Source: Mesorhabditis belari (Eukaryota > Nematoda > Chromadorea > Rhabditida > Rhabditidae). Taken from it: a stretch of 64,000 bases of DNA. The stretch is from contig CAUEEP010000729.1 in NCBI GenBank assembly GCA_958450365.1, positions 1,142,501 through 1,206,500 of the forward strand, written 5' to 3'. Both the position numbers and the translations under genes were made by a program. This document shows, piece by piece, positions 32,061 through 43,050 of this stretch. The notes under the pieces are model-generated. The model did not search any database, had not been told where the DNA came from, and saw only the letters and a program-made list of their open reading frames with translations. How positions within the stretch are numbered: position 1 is the stretch's first letter; every line of letters starts with the position of its first letter.

Positions 32061-32968
32061 ATTGAAAACCCATCCCTTTTAGTCCACTGGAATCGTCATT
32101 TTCTTCATGAAAAAGGAAAGGGAGCTGAAAGTCAACTGGATGAGTTGGATGAATGGACGCAGAATTTGACGCTGATTCCAAATCTGCTTTCCTTTTTTTC
32201 CTACCGAGCACTCTATCAAAAGTTATATGAGTTTAAAGTTTTTCAAAGCAAACAGCGGCTTGAGAAGCCCCTTTTTCGGGGGATGCAAAGCTGCAGGAAT
32301 GGCCGAGTGGTAGTGGCCTAGGATTCAAGACAGGAGGGAAGGTGAGGGGTCTCTGGTTCGATTCCGGTAGCTGTTTGCCTTTGACGGACAACCCCGATTT
32401 GAAAAGCCCCTTTTCCGGGGGGCGACGGTTGCAGCTGTGACCGAGTGGTAGTGGCCTAGGATTCAAGGCGAGAGGGAACGTGAGGGGTCTCTGGTTCGAT
32501 TCCGGTAGTAGTCCCTCAAAGGCAAACAGCTACCGGAATCGAACTAGAGACCCCTCACCTTTTCCGGGGATGCAAAGCTGCAGCTGTGGTCGAGTGGTGG
32601 GTCTAGATTCAGGCAGAGGGAAGGTGAGGGGTCTCTAGTTCGATTCCGGTGGCTGTTTGCCTTTGAGGGACTACTACCGGAATCGAACCAGAGACCCCTC
32701 ACCTTCCCTCTGCCTTGAATCCTAGGCCACTACCACTCGACCACAGCTGCAGCTTTGCATCCCCCGGAAAAGCGGGTTTTCAAGTCGATGTTTGCTTTGA
32801 AAAACTTTAAACTCATATAACTTTTGATAGAGTGCTCCGTAGGAAAAAAGGAAAGCAGATTTGGAATCAGCGTCAAATTCTGCATCGAATCGCCTATGAC
32901 TCATCCAATTAATCTTCTTTTATCATCAAGAAAATGACGATTCCAGTGGACTAGAAGGGTTTCTTACA
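32060..32968. repeat. 900-bp palindrome of tRNA-like modules (SINE-like family B)
   Basis: 32060-32300 and 32755-32968 are reverse complements, sharing TTATATGAGTTTAAAGTTTT, GATTCCAAATCTGC and CCACTGGAATCGTCATTTTC. The centre holds at least four tRNA-like modules (32289-32373, 32432-32510, 32578-32655, 32680-32755) with GGCCGAGTGGTAGTGGCC-type A-boxes and GGTTCGATTCCGGT B-boxes, in both orientations, the fourth inverted. Confidence 0.75.
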
Positions 32969-33016
32969 ATTTTTAAGGAAAAATTCGAGATTTTGAGGAA
33001 AAATTACAATTTTTAC

Positions 33017-36000
33017 CTGGAAGAATCATTCTGCCTCGTTCCACATACTGATAATGAGGGAAAAGGAAACGAATATCGGATTGAGCGTCGATCGCCGAAG
33101 CCACCAGGTACTCATCACCTAGAGAAATCGGGATAAAGGCATAGATTACGGTAATGATTACGGTAGGGATTACGCTAGGGATTACGGTAGGGATTACGGT
33201 AGTGATTACGGTAATGATTACGGTAGTGATGCTTAAAACGAAGCATTTCACTTTCCATCGATTTAATAACCTCAATTATTCTTTTAAATTTCTTTTATTA
33301 ACTATTAAGATGTGATGGCTCGGCTAGGCTGAAAGGCCATTAGCCTTTCAGCTGTGGCCATCAGCCTTTCATCTGTGGCCATTAGCCTTTCAGCTGTGGC
33401 CATCAGCCTTTCAGCTGTGGCCATTAGCCTTTCATCTGTGGCCATTAGCCTTTCATCTGTTGCCATTAGCCTTTCATCTGTGGCCATTTAGATCATCTAA
33501 GAATGGATAAACAGATCTTATATTTCATTTCAAAGCTATGAAGCTTTAAAATTTAAAAAACTATGATAGAAAAAAGATGAAAATGATAAAAAATAAAGAA
33601 ATTTAACCTGTTATCGAGAGATCAAAAGTGCAGGAATCAAAGAATTGATCAGTAAGATTCGAATTTGCACAACGATCTAGAAAAAGAAAAGAATTGATTG
33701 ATTAATTGATTGATTTGATTTGATTTGATTTAAAGAAATCGATTGTTTTGATGGATGAAAAAACTCTTGAATATTATCGCTTACTTGCAGCCAATTTCAA
33801 TGGAACGTGTTCACGAATTGCGTGGCAACGAGAGAAAGCAATCGGATCGGTTAAAGCTTCGGCTAACGGGAAAACACGAGATGAACCGGTGATGCAAAGT
33901 TGACTCTCGAAGTGTGGCTGTTTCTGGAAATCGGGGTACTTCTTGGCTATAGTAACCTAAAGGGATACTGTAAAAGGGATACTGTAGCCAAGCCTGGATA
34001 AGCCAAGCCAAGCCAAGCCAAGCCAGCTCAGCCAGCCAGCTAGCCAAGCCAAGCCAATCCAAGCCAAGCCGGCTCAGCCAGCCAGCTAGCCAATCCAAGC
34101 CAAGCCAAGCCAGCTCAGCCAGCCAGCTAGCCAATCCAAACCAAGCCAACCCAAGCCAAGCCAAAGCTCGAAAACAAGTTCTGTTCTGTCCAAGCAGAGC
34201 CAAGGAGGTCTTATTCTCAAACGGCTTTAAACTTTGCTCCAAAAATCGCTCCTGAAGCTTTATCGAACTCAACCGGTGTTCTCCAAATGGCCTAGTCCAT
34301 AGTACGATGTACTATTGTACATTTTACAAGTCCTTTCCCTTGTGTACGATCAGTTTTGTGCCGATTCTTTTCCCGATTTCGTCTTTATGATTTTCGGCGG
34401 GTCTTTATCCAGTTTATCTACTTAATTTCAAGAAACCGATTCAATTTTCCTTTCGAGTAGTTGTTTTAATTTGTGTAGAGAGTTTGTAATGATAAAAATC
34501 AAAAAAGTCTAGGCTCGGAATTGAACCCGAGAGGAAAATTGAGGCCGGAGATTCGCTAGGCGAGCGCACTATCCACTAGGCCATCGGCTGACGTTTTTTC
34601 AAGCTCGATAAAGACCTCTTAACCTCCAGGAGTCATTCTGCGAGCAAATTTTCTATAATTCGGCCTCCTTGGTAAGAAGTGGGTGTACTGTAGCCACCAA
34701 TTGGGGTGTACTATAGCCACCAACTAGGGTGTACTGTAGCCTCCAATTAGGGTGTACTGTAGCCACCAACTAGGGTGTACTGTAGCCACCAACTAGGGTG
34801 TACTGTAGCCACCAACTAGGGTGTACTGTAGCCTCCAATTAGGCTGTACTGTAGCCACCAATTAGGGTGTACTGTGGCCAGGGTGTACTTTTCTTTGTGT
34901 ACGGTATAGCTAAGCTATACTGTGCTACGGTAGTTAGGGTTTACTTTAGCGTATACTGTAGAGTATACTGTAGCTAGAGGGTACTGTAGCTAGAGTAAAG
35001 TAGGCTTAGACTAGGTGTATCGGTGGTTTGCTGTTGTTTGTCATCCCGTAACTGGAGTTTACTAGTTTAGAGTCTAGCTGTCTTGGAGTTTAGCTGTCTT
35101 GGAGTCTAGCTGTCTTGGAGTCTAGCTGTCTTGGAGTCTAGCTGTCTTGGAGTCTAGCTGTCTTGGAGTCTAGCTGTCTACAAGCCAGGCTACACAGTGA
35201 TTACGGTAGTTTAACGTACAGTAATCACATTCTCTGGAGCTCTCACAGAAACCGATAGCCTCGGTCCATGACGTCGAATGTGAATCGACGAATCGCAATG
35301 CCGAAGATAGATCACCACCGAGTTTTTGTCCTGTTCGTGCACCTAAAGGAAAGGATTCAGTGCACCAGAAAGGCTGTGTTTACAATCTCAGGCCTCTCTG
35401 GCTCAAAGTTCACTCACCTCAATGGCTTTCCTCTTATGATTCGCGGAATAGACACTCGATCCATCGACAAACCTAAAACACAAACTTTAAGAGTCAAAAA
35501 GCCAGCAGCGGAATTGAACCCTTGACCTCTCGACTAAGAGACTAAGAGACTAAGACCTTAACCACTTGGCCACAGCCATTGGCCACAGCCATTGGCCATA
35601 ACCATCAGCCATAACCATCAGCCATAAAACAAACCATTTTGGCAATGCTTCCATATCGGTTGCAGCTTCGTAAGTAAGCTTTACGCCATTTGTACAATTG
35701 TGTGCTTTTACAATCACCGAGATCTACAAAAAGTTTATTATTTTATTAAAATAAAGCTTATACACTTTGGATTTCTTTAATTAAATATTTCTTTTAAATT
35801 CTCAATCAAATTCTCAATCAAATCTTTCCCCTAGTGCGTCAGAGAATGGGGAAACTTTTCGAGACTTTGCGGCGACCGAAACACCTCGGTAAACATTGAG
35901 AAATCAATCGATTCACTCAGGGACACTTTTTGAAGAAAAAAAACCCCCAAGGTGGGCATCGAACTTGTGAGGTGTCGTGCTGGAAACGAAAGCTCTATCA

Positions 36001-36832
36001 CTTGGCCATGTCTGTACGGGATCAAGTCCGCAAGGAGGCCGCTAAGAGGCCGCTAAGAGGCTGCTAAGAGGCCGCTAAGAGGCCGCTAAGAGGCCGCTAA
36101 GAGGCCGCAAGGGGGCCGCTAAGAAGCCGCTAAGAGGCCACAAGGAGGCCGCTAAGAGGCCGCTAAGAGGCTGCTAAGAGGCCACGAAGAGGCCGAAGAA
36201 GCGAAGGGGGGGGAGGGGGGGGGGGGGGGGGCAAGGAGGCCGCTAAGAAGCCGCTAAGAGGCCGCAAGGAGGTCGAAATGATCAGATTTTCAGAGATCAA
36301 AACTTTAGACGCTTAAAACTCTTGGTGGGTTGTGATTTAGCAAGAATTGAATAGCTATTCGGAATGAGCATCAAATTCTGCGTCCAATGGTATAGGTCGC
36401 ATAGCATTTGGGTGGTTCGTTGCCTTGTATAGAGTTGATGGAAAAGGAAAGAGATTCAGGTAAACTTATACTAGGCCATAGTGAGCTTAAGTTGGGGATA
36501 CTGTAGCTAGAGAATACTGTAGCTAGAGGAGACTGTAGCTAGAGGAGACTGTAGCTAGAGGAGACTGTAGCTGAGTAATTTGTAGTTAGGTGTACTGTAG
36601 CTATCAAACGAAAAGCCAGACCCGAGTGAGCACTGCAAGTAGCCCATCAGCGCTTGATGAATGCGATGTAGTGACTTGAACAAGGAAATATCTAAAAGCT
36701 TTCATTTTCAAAACTTCTCTTTTCTAAACCGATTATCAGCGAAGGGCCTCGCTCCAATTTCCCTCATCGTTTGCGCTTCTCCGTTAAACTTTCGCAAATG
36801 AGCCCCACCGAAAAGAGTACAGTAACGAATGG
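33017..36832 (-). CDS. drag-1: Repulsive guidance molecule (RGM/DRAG-1-like), N-terminal and last exons missing
   Basis: Eight exons on the minus strand with matching phases: 36730-36832, 36622-36691, 35635-35723, 35418-35472, 35229-35342, 33785-33956, 33608-33676, 33017-33118. RGMs are GPI-anchored BMP co-receptors with an autocleaved von Willebrand D-like domain. The order matches RGM: YCTLFGGAHLRKF (vWD start; the usual autocleavage site is GDPH, here GGAH), YFLVQVTT, ISVIVKAHNCTNGVKLTYEA, LPKWFVDGSSVY, SIHIRRHGPRLSVSVRAPE, GSSRVFPLAEALTDP and the C-terminal FFDSCTFDLSITGDEYLVA. The substitution of GDPH by GGAH removes the Asp-Pro bond that is cleaved in vertebrate RGMs. Signal peptide exon and GPI-anchor exon were not found. 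The last visible exon could instead read through to a stop after 33017. Introns hold several minisatellites and tRNA-like units. Confidence 0.8.
33130..33240. repeat. GATTACGGTAGG short tandem repeat
   Basis: About nine 12-bp units in an intron of the RGM-like gene. Confidence 0.85.
33318..33488. repeat. 21-bp minisatellite GCCTTTCATCTGTGGCCATTA
   Basis: Eight copies inside the same RGM intron. Its flank (GATGTGATGGCTCGGCTAG) is repeated at 36838, next to the first visible RGM exon. Confidence 0.9.
33983..34165. repeat. GCCAAGCCAAGCCAGCTCAG array
   Basis: Three 50-60-bp higher-order units of GCCAA and GCCAGCTA. Related to the 20.5-21.1 kb array. Confidence 0.85.
34506..34587 (-). pseudogene. 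tRNA-like sequence
   Basis: Reverse complement: GATGGCCTAGTGGATAGTGC (A-box) and CGGGTTCAATTCCGAG (B-box arm closes). The anticodon region forms only the hairpin TCGC-CTA-GCGA. Acceptor ends AGCCGA/... mismatch. Confidence 0.5.
34682..34895. repeat. 23-bp minisatellite GGTGTACTGTAGCCACCAAC
   Basis: About nine units in the long RGM intron between 33956 and 35229. Confidence 0.9.
35055..35185. repeat. 16-bp minisatellite TTGGAGTCTAGCTGTC
   Basis: About eight nearly perfect copies, ending 40 bp before the 35229 exon boundary. Confidence 0.92.
35502..35580 (-). pseudogene. tRNA-like sequence with expanded anticodon region
   Basis: Reverse complement: GTGGCCAAGTGGTTAAGG (A-box), then GTCTCTTA in three copies, then GGGTTCAATTCC (B-box). 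Followed by five imperfect copies of CAGCCATTGGCCATAA (35570-35630). Confidence 0.6.
35942..36420. repeat. SINE-like family B copy with internal minisatellite
   Basis: tRNA-like head on the minus strand (35945-36018: GGCCAAGTGATAGAGC; AAGTTCGATGCCC), an 11-bp GGCCGCTAAGA array (36030-36270, with a G-run at 36206-36232), then a 3' body containing CTTAAAACTCTTGG and CATCAAATTCTGCGTCCAAT. Same order as 37370-38035. Confidence 0.65.
36490..36605. repeat. 16-bp minisatellite AGCTAGAGGAGACTGT
   Basis: Seven units, ending 17 bp from the 36622 exon boundary of the RGM-like gene. Confidence 0.88.
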
Positions 36833-37044
36833 CTCGCAGATGTGATGGCTCGGCTAGTTCACAGCTGAAAGGCTAATGGGTTATCGAAGAATGGATAAAC
36901 AGATTTTGTTTGTCATTTGAAAGCTATGAAGCTTTAAAATCGGCTAATAAGTTTTAATTTTATCGAAAATTTTAGTCTTAATTGGTAGACTCAATAGAAA
37001 AAGCTCTAATTGATTAGAGCCAATCGAGCTTAATGATTTTGATT

Positions 37045-37268
37045 GATTCAAGAAGAATTGTCAAGAAGAATCGACAAGAAGAATCGTCAAGAAGAATCAT
37101 CAAGAACAACATCAAGAACAATCGTCAAGAAGAATCGACAAGAAGAATCGTCAAGAACAATCGTCAAGAACAATCGTCAAGAACAATCGTCAAGAACAAT
37201 CGTCAAGAACAATCGTCAAGAACAATCGTCAAGAACAATCGTCAAGAACAATCGTCAAGAACAATTGA
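37045..37268. repeat. 13-bp minisatellite CAAGAACAATCGT
   Basis: About 17 copies, with GAAGAATCG variants at the left. Confidence 0.92.
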
Positions 37269-37369
37269 ACAATCGATTCAATTCATATTGGCAAGAAGAA
37301 AATGCTAAAAATCCATTAACTAGAGGACATTAGTCATTTCTTGACAAAAGAAAAATTCGAATGGATCGA

Positions 37370-38035
37370 ACGGGGATCGAACTTGCGAGGTCTTGCCCTG
37401 GAGACGAGAGCTCTATCACTCAGCCAAAGCCGTATCGAAACGGGTCGGCAAGGAGGCCGTTAAAACTGCCAAGAGTCCATTTTCAGAGCCCTAATCAGGG
37501 ATGTGCCGATCCGGATCTCTACGCAAGGATACAAAGAATGAAAAGACGACTACGAGACACTACAATAGACAGTTAATAGTACTGGGGCGTAGGCGTTTAG
37601 TAGTGTGGCGTTTAGTAGTGTGGCGTAGGTGTTTAGTAGTGCCGTAGTGTCGCGTAGGCGTTTGGTAGTGTTGTAGTGTGGCGTAGGCGTTTAGTAGTGT
37701 CGCGTAGGCGTAGTGATCTTGAGTGGTCGTAATAGTGTCGCGTGGTGGTCTTTTCGTTCTTTGTATGCTTGTGTAGAGATCCAGATCCGGATCCGGCTCC
37801 GCAAATCTCTGATCCTCTCTCTGATCTCTCTGATCCTCTCCCTGATCTCTCTGATCCTCTCCCTGATCTCTCTGATCCTCTCTCTGATCTCTCTGATCCT
37901 CTCTCTGATCTCTCTGATCCAAAACTCTAAACACTTATAACTCTTGATAGATTGTCATTTAACAAGAACGGAAAATCTATTCAAAATCAGCATCAAATTC
38001 TGCATCGTTTCGTATAGATCGCATAGCATTTAACC
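37370..38035. repeat. SINE-like family B copy with two internal minisatellites
   Basis: tRNA-like head on the minus strand (37372-37432: GGCTGAGTGATAGAGC; AAGTTCGATCCCC), a GGCGTTTAGTAGTGT array (37580-37735), a 21-bp CTGATCTCTCTGATCCTCTC array (37800-37922), then a body with ACTTATAACTCTTGATAGA and GCATCAAATTCTGCATC. GCCGATCCGGATCTC (37507) is echoed, inverted, at 37780. Confidence 0.68.
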
Positions 38036-38509
38036 CTGGTTTTTCCCTTGTTTTCCCTTGTTTTCTCTTGTTTTTCTCAAGAATTCTTTCTTTTCATTCA
38101 ATTTAGTTGCTCGAATGGCTTTGGAATGGTTATGTTTGGCTTTGAAATGGCTTTAAAATGGTTTTGAAATGGTTTTGGAAAGCTCAGGAGGAGATTTGAA
38201 AAGACTTGAAGAGATTTTTGAAGGTTTGAAAAGATTTGAAACCGTTTTTATTGTTATTTCTTGAGAATTCATGTAAACGATTGAACAATTGAACAAACCG
38301 ATTGTCAGAGTTTCGCGATTCTTCTAGCGTCTTCTCACAAAGAAAGTTTTTCCACTAAATCTCATACTATATTTAATCAAAAATTCCCTTGTGCTACCTG
38401 CTTTTTTAGATGAAATTCAACATAATGAAACTTGAGATTACTGTGACAGAATCGTTTCGTTTCATTGATACAATTGCGATAAGTGGAAAGGATCTAAAAG
38501 AGATTTGCT

Positions 38510-38573
38510 TAGCTTTGCTTTGCTTTGCTTAGCTTTGCTTTGCTTTGCTTTGCTTTGCTTTGCTTTGCTTTTA
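38510..38573. repeat. TTTGC pentanucleotide repeat
   Basis: Twelve or so TTTGC units with two TTAGC interruptions. Confidence 0.92.
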
Positions 38574-38640
38574 AAGATTTCCATTTCCTAGCTTTCCTAG
38601 CTACCTTTCCATTCACTCTTTTGCACATTTCTCTTTTTAC

Positions 38641-40727
38641 CTCACAATATCGATGAGTTGATTCGGGTTGGACTCCTTCATAGTCACAAGTTCGCGAGTA
38701 AAACGCTGAGCAGTCATCAATTCGACAAAGGTGAGCTTCTGAAAAGTTGTTGAAACTATTGTTGAAAATTGTTTAAAAGCTCTAAAGTCTAGAGTAGTCT
38801 AGTCTAGAGTCAGGATAGGAGATAAATAGGAAAATTGGCCAAATTCTTGTCAAATTCTGGCCAATCTTCTCTATCCTTGGCTCTGAATTGAGTCTAGATC
38901 TTTTGGTCTTCTAGATCTTTTGGCATTCTAGATCTTCTGGCCCTCTAGGCCTTCTAGATCTTCTGGCCCTCTAGGCATTCTAGATCTTCTGGCCCTCTAG
39001 GCATTCTAGATCTTCTGGCCCTCTAGGCATTCTAGATCTTCTGGCCCTCTAGGCCTTCTAGATCTTCTAGCCTTCTAGGCCTTCTAGATCTTCTGGCCTT
39101 CTAGGCATTCTAGATCTTCTAGCCCTCTAGGCCTTCTAGATCTTCTAGCCTTCTAGGCCTTCTAGATCTTCCCGCCCTCTAGGCCTTCTAGATCTTCTAG
39201 CCTTCTAGGCCTTCTAGATCTTCTGGCCCTCTAGATCTTCTACTCTTCTAGTTCTTCTACCCTTCTAGATCTTCTACCCTTCTTGATCTTCTACTCTTCT
39301 AGTTCTTCTACCCTTCTAGATCTTCTACCCTTCTTGATCTTCTTGCCTTGTACACGAAGATCTACTACTTTTGCTTTAAAACAGGCTTAAGATCAATTAA
39401 ACTTCAAGATTAAGAGCAATCAAGAATCAGTCAATCCAAGCGATCAAGATTAAGATTAAGATTAAGATTAAGATCAATCAATTCAAAGTAAATTCAATCA
39501 ATTCTCTTTCCTCAATTTTCAAAGTTGTCCTTACTATCAGTCAAGAAATAAAGAAAATTTTTGATAAAATCCGTGACTGTCACCTGTTTGTAGTGTAAAG
39601 AGAAAGAAAAGAAGGGTAATGGTGCAGAAAATCGGATTCCTGGTGATTGATTGTTGATTGAATTGCTTAAGAATATGAGAATTTCTTATTGAGAGTCCGC
39701 GGCCGTCGGACCGGCTAACTGATTCCATGACATTACGAACACGTTGTGCTGAAAGAGTTTCAATAAACAATAAAAGAGTTTCAATAAAATGAAAAAAGAG
39801 CTTGGCTTTAAAATATGAAAAATAACGATAATAGGTATTTAAAAAGTGTAAAATCATTAAAAGATCATTAAAAGATATTCAAGATACAGATAGATACTGT
39901 ATCGTTTAGCTTGGGTGGCTAGTGTGGCTGTCTCTGGAGTTAGAAACCTGAGTTCCCTGGCAGAAAGTGGGCAGTAAGTGGGGAAGAAAGTTGGGTAGTA
40001 AGTAAGGCAGAAAGTGATCAGGAAGTGAGGCAGAAGGTAGGCAGAAAGTTTGGCAGAAAGTGGGGAAGAAAAGGGGCAGAAAATGGGGAAGAAAGTGGGG
40101 AAGAAAGTGAGGGAAAAGGTGAGCAGAAAGTTTGGCAGAAAGTGGGCAGAAAGTGAGGCAGAAAGTGGGCAGAAAGTGGGCAGTAAGTGAGCAGAAAGGG
40201 ATGAAGTTGGACAGTAAGTAGAACAGGAAGTGAGGCAGTAAGTTGGAGATTAAGTTTGCCAGTAAGTACGACAGGAAGTGAGGAAGTTAGTTTGGCAGAA
40301 AGTTTGGCAGAAAGTGGGCAGAAAGTGGGCAGAAGTTAGACAGTAAGTAGAACAGGAAGTGAGGCAGTAGGTTGGACATTAAGTTTGCCAGTAAGTTTGC
40401 CAGTAAGTTTGGCAGTAAGTACGACAGAAAGTGGGCAATCAGTGAGCAGAAAGTAAAGCAGAAAATCCTAACAAGTTCAAAACCCAAATCAATAAAGGCG
40501 CGATTTTCGAGGCGGTGTTCACTATTTGTGCGCTTGGATGGTCGCGCAAATCAGAGAGAGTCAATCTTTTACCGTTAAATGGAGGAAAAGGAGTGGCTGG
40601 GGGTGATGGGAGTCGTCTCTTTTGAGTCAATAGTCTTTGAGTCTCTTTTGAGTCTCTCAAAGGCACTCTCCTCAAATGATATGTGATGACCGATGCTTTC
40701 CGAACTTCATCTCTTCGAATCCTCAAT
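38641..40727 (-). CDS. Unidentified protein fragment, three exons
   Basis: Minus-strand exons 40573-40726 (LRIRRDEVRKASVITYHLRR... ending PSPPATPFPPFN), 39720-39748 (AQRVRNVMES) and 38641-38738 (KLTFVELMTAQRFTRELV... ending NPNQLIDIV) have GT donors, AG acceptors and matching phases. The product is basic, then proline-rich, then helical. I do not recognise the family. It may be the 5' part of the RGM-like gene downstream on the same strand, but it lacks the Cys-rich region expected of an RGM N-terminus, so I keep it separate. Start and stop unknown. Confidence 0.4.
38895..39350. repeat. 22-24-bp minisatellite TAGATCTTCTGGCCCTCTAG
   Basis: About 20 variants with TCTAGA and AGATCT palindromes, in the intron between 39720 and 38738. 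Confidence 0.92.
39955..40460. repeat. Degenerate GGCAGAAAGTG array
   Basis: About 45 units of 10-12 bp with a 120-bp higher-order duplication (40190-40290 against 40330-40420). Lies in the intron between 40573 and 39748. Confidence 0.88.
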
Positions 40728-40859
40728 CTTGTGACATTCTTTTAAGTTTTCCGTTTTCGTAGGAATTCTATTTTTGACCTTGGGGTCTCAAAGTTCATAT
40801 CGTTGGAAAATAGGAAAAGTTGAGAAGAGATGAGAAATATCAGCTTGATCTGGTTGAAA

Positions 40860-41736
40860 CTTCATCCATAGATCCATAGAATTCCATAGATCCATAGATC
40901 ATTAGATCCATAGATCATTAGATCCATAGATCATTAGATCCATAGATCCTTAGATCATTAGATCCTTAGATCATTAGATCCATAGATCCATAGATCATTA
41001 GATCCATAGATCATTAGATCCATAGATCATTAGATCCATAGATCCATAGATCATTAGATCCATAGATCCTTAGATCCATAGATCCTTAGATCCATAGATC
41101 CTTAGATCCATAGATCCTTAGATCCTTAGATCCATAGATCCTTAGATCCATAGATCCTTAGATCATTAGATCCATAGATCCTTAGATCCATAGATCCTTA
41201 GATCCATAGATCCTTAGATCCATAGATCCTTAGATCCATAGATCCTTAGATCCTTAGATCCATAGATCCTTAGATCCATAGATCCTTAGATCATTAGATC
41301 CATAGATCCATAGATCCATAGATCCATAGATCCTTAGATCCATAGATCCTTAGATCCATAGATCCTTAGATCCTTAGATCCATAGATCCTTAGATCCATA
41401 GATCCTTAGATCATTAGATCCATAGATCCATAGATCCATAGATCCTTAGATCCATAGATCCTTAGATCCTTAGATCCATAGATCCTTAGATCCATAGATC
41501 CTTAGATCATTAGATCCATAGATCCATAGATCCATAGATCCATAGATCCATAGATCCATAGATCCATAGATCCATAGATCCTTAGATCCATAGATCCTTA
41601 GATCCATAGATCCTTAGATCCATAGATCCATAGATCCATAGATCATTAGATCCATAGATCATTAGATCCATAGATCATTAGATCCATAGATCATTAGATC
41701 ATTAGATCCTTAGATCATTAGATCCTTAGATCATTA
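40860..41736. repeat. Large AGATCCATAGATCCTTAG array
   Basis: About 100 units of 8-9 bp (AGATCCAT, AGATCCTT, AGATCATT) with a higher-order period of roughly 130 bp. It continues briefly after the 16S fragment (41921-41938). Confidence 0.93.
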
Positions 41737-41776
41737 GTGCCGTCAGTTAACACGTTAAGTACTCCGCCTGGGAAAG

Positions 41777-41812
<36 letters not shown>

Positions 41813-41920
41813 ACTCGAACAAGCAGTGGAGCATGTGGTTTAATCCGATACTACCCGTAGAACCTTACCAGGGCTTGACATGATTGGGCGAAGCTTGGGA
41901 AACCGAGTCTAGTATACCCA
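41737..41920 (+). rRNA. Bacterial-type 16S rRNA fragment inside a tandem array
   Basis: 184 bp contain the near-universal 16S strings CTCAAAGGAATTGACGGGG, GGAGCATGTGGTTTAAT, GAACCTTACCAGGGCTTGAC and CGTTAAGTACTCCGCCTGGG, in correct order and spacing; AAACTCAAAGGAATTGACGG is E. coli 907-926. The fragment covers roughly E. coli positions 860-1035 including V6. Unusual bases (GACTCGAACAAG; CCGATACTACCCGTAG) show a divergent source or some decay. Both borders carry TCATTAG, which is also an array motif. A fragment, not a functional rRNA gene. A mitochondrial origin is unlikely because worm mitochondrial 12S is far more diverged. Confidence 0.85.
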
Positions 41921-42117
41921 TCATTAGATCCTTAGATCAAGAATTCAAGATTCAAAAAAAAGAAATAAGCAGTTCGTTTTAAATCATCAAATCAAATTCT
42001 AGAACTTTTGCTTCAAAAAGATGAGAAATACGAGCTTGATCTGGCTGAGATTTGGTAACGGTTTACTAGATGATTTTTGGATTATTTACGAAGGATTCAA
42101 GCTTGGAAAAGAAGCAG

Positions 42118-42632
42118 TTGTTTTAGAATAAGCTGTTACTTTGGAATAAGCTGTTACTTTGGAATAAGCTGTTACTTTAGAATAAGCTGTTACTTTAGAA
42201 TAAACAATTACTTTAGAATAAGCAGTTAGTTTAGAATAAGCAGTTACTTTAGAATAAGCTGTTACTTTAGAATAAACAGTTACTTTGGAATAAACAATTA
42301 CTTTAGAATAAGCTGTTACTTTAGAATAAACAATTACTTTAGAATAAGCAGTTAGTTTAGAATAAGCTGTTACTTTGGAATAAGCTGTTACTTTGGAATA
42401 AGCTGTTACTTTGGAATAAGCTGTTACTTTAGAATAAGCTGTTACTTTGGAATAAGCTGTTACTTTAGAATAAGCAGTTAGTTTAGAATAAGCTGTTACT
42501 TTAGAATAAACAATTACTTTAGAATAAGCAGTTAGTTTAGAATAAGCAGTTACTTTAGAATAAGCTGTTACTTTAGAATAAACAGTTACTTTGGAATAAA
42601 CAATTACTTTAGAATAAGCAGTTAGTTTTAAA
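42118..42632. repeat. 18-bp minisatellite GAATAAGCTGTTACTTTA
   Basis: About 28 copies with GAATAAACAATTACTTTA and GAATAAGCAGTTAGTTTA variants in a higher-order pattern. Confidence 0.93.
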
Positions 42633-42844
42633 TCATCAAATCAAATCTAGAACATCAAATCTAGACTTTTTGCTTTAAAGAGCTGTGAAAAAGGCTCAAA
42701 AAGCTGATCCAAATCCGGTTTCAGCGAATTTTTTTGTTATCTAGCAGTCAAGTGTTCAAAAGAAGTCATTTTCTCAGGAATTTTTAGATTTTCAACTTTT
42801 TTCTTTAGAATTTATCAGTTATTGAACGGGAAAAGAGGGAAAAT

Positions 42845-42960
42845 TCAATAAAGAAAAGAAAGAAAGAAAGAAAAGAAATAAAGAAAGAAAGATAGAAAGA
42901 TAGAAAGAAAAGAAGAGAAGAAAGAAAGAAAGAAAAGAAAAGATAAGAAAAAGAAGCACG
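42845..42960. repeat. GAAA-rich tract
   Basis: AAAGAAAGAAAGA units. Confidence 0.85.
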
Positions 42961-43050
42961 AATTTTTCGAATTCCATAAAAGAAACTCGTCACAATTTGG
43001 CTTTTGTGATTAAGAATTTAAAAAAGAGTATTTATTTAGTAACTAAATAT

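Noticed and set aside
36836..36860. Possible extra RGM exon sharing GATGTGATGGCTCGGCTAG with 33310
   Set aside because: The shared string is part of a repeat flank, not coding.
40860..41736. CRISPR-like regular repeats
   Set aside because: Units are contiguous tandem copies without unique spacers, in a eukaryotic context.
41737..41920. Mitochondrial 12S origin for the rRNA fragment
   Set aside because: Nematode mitochondrial 12S is very AT-rich and short; this fragment keeps the full bacterial consensus strings.
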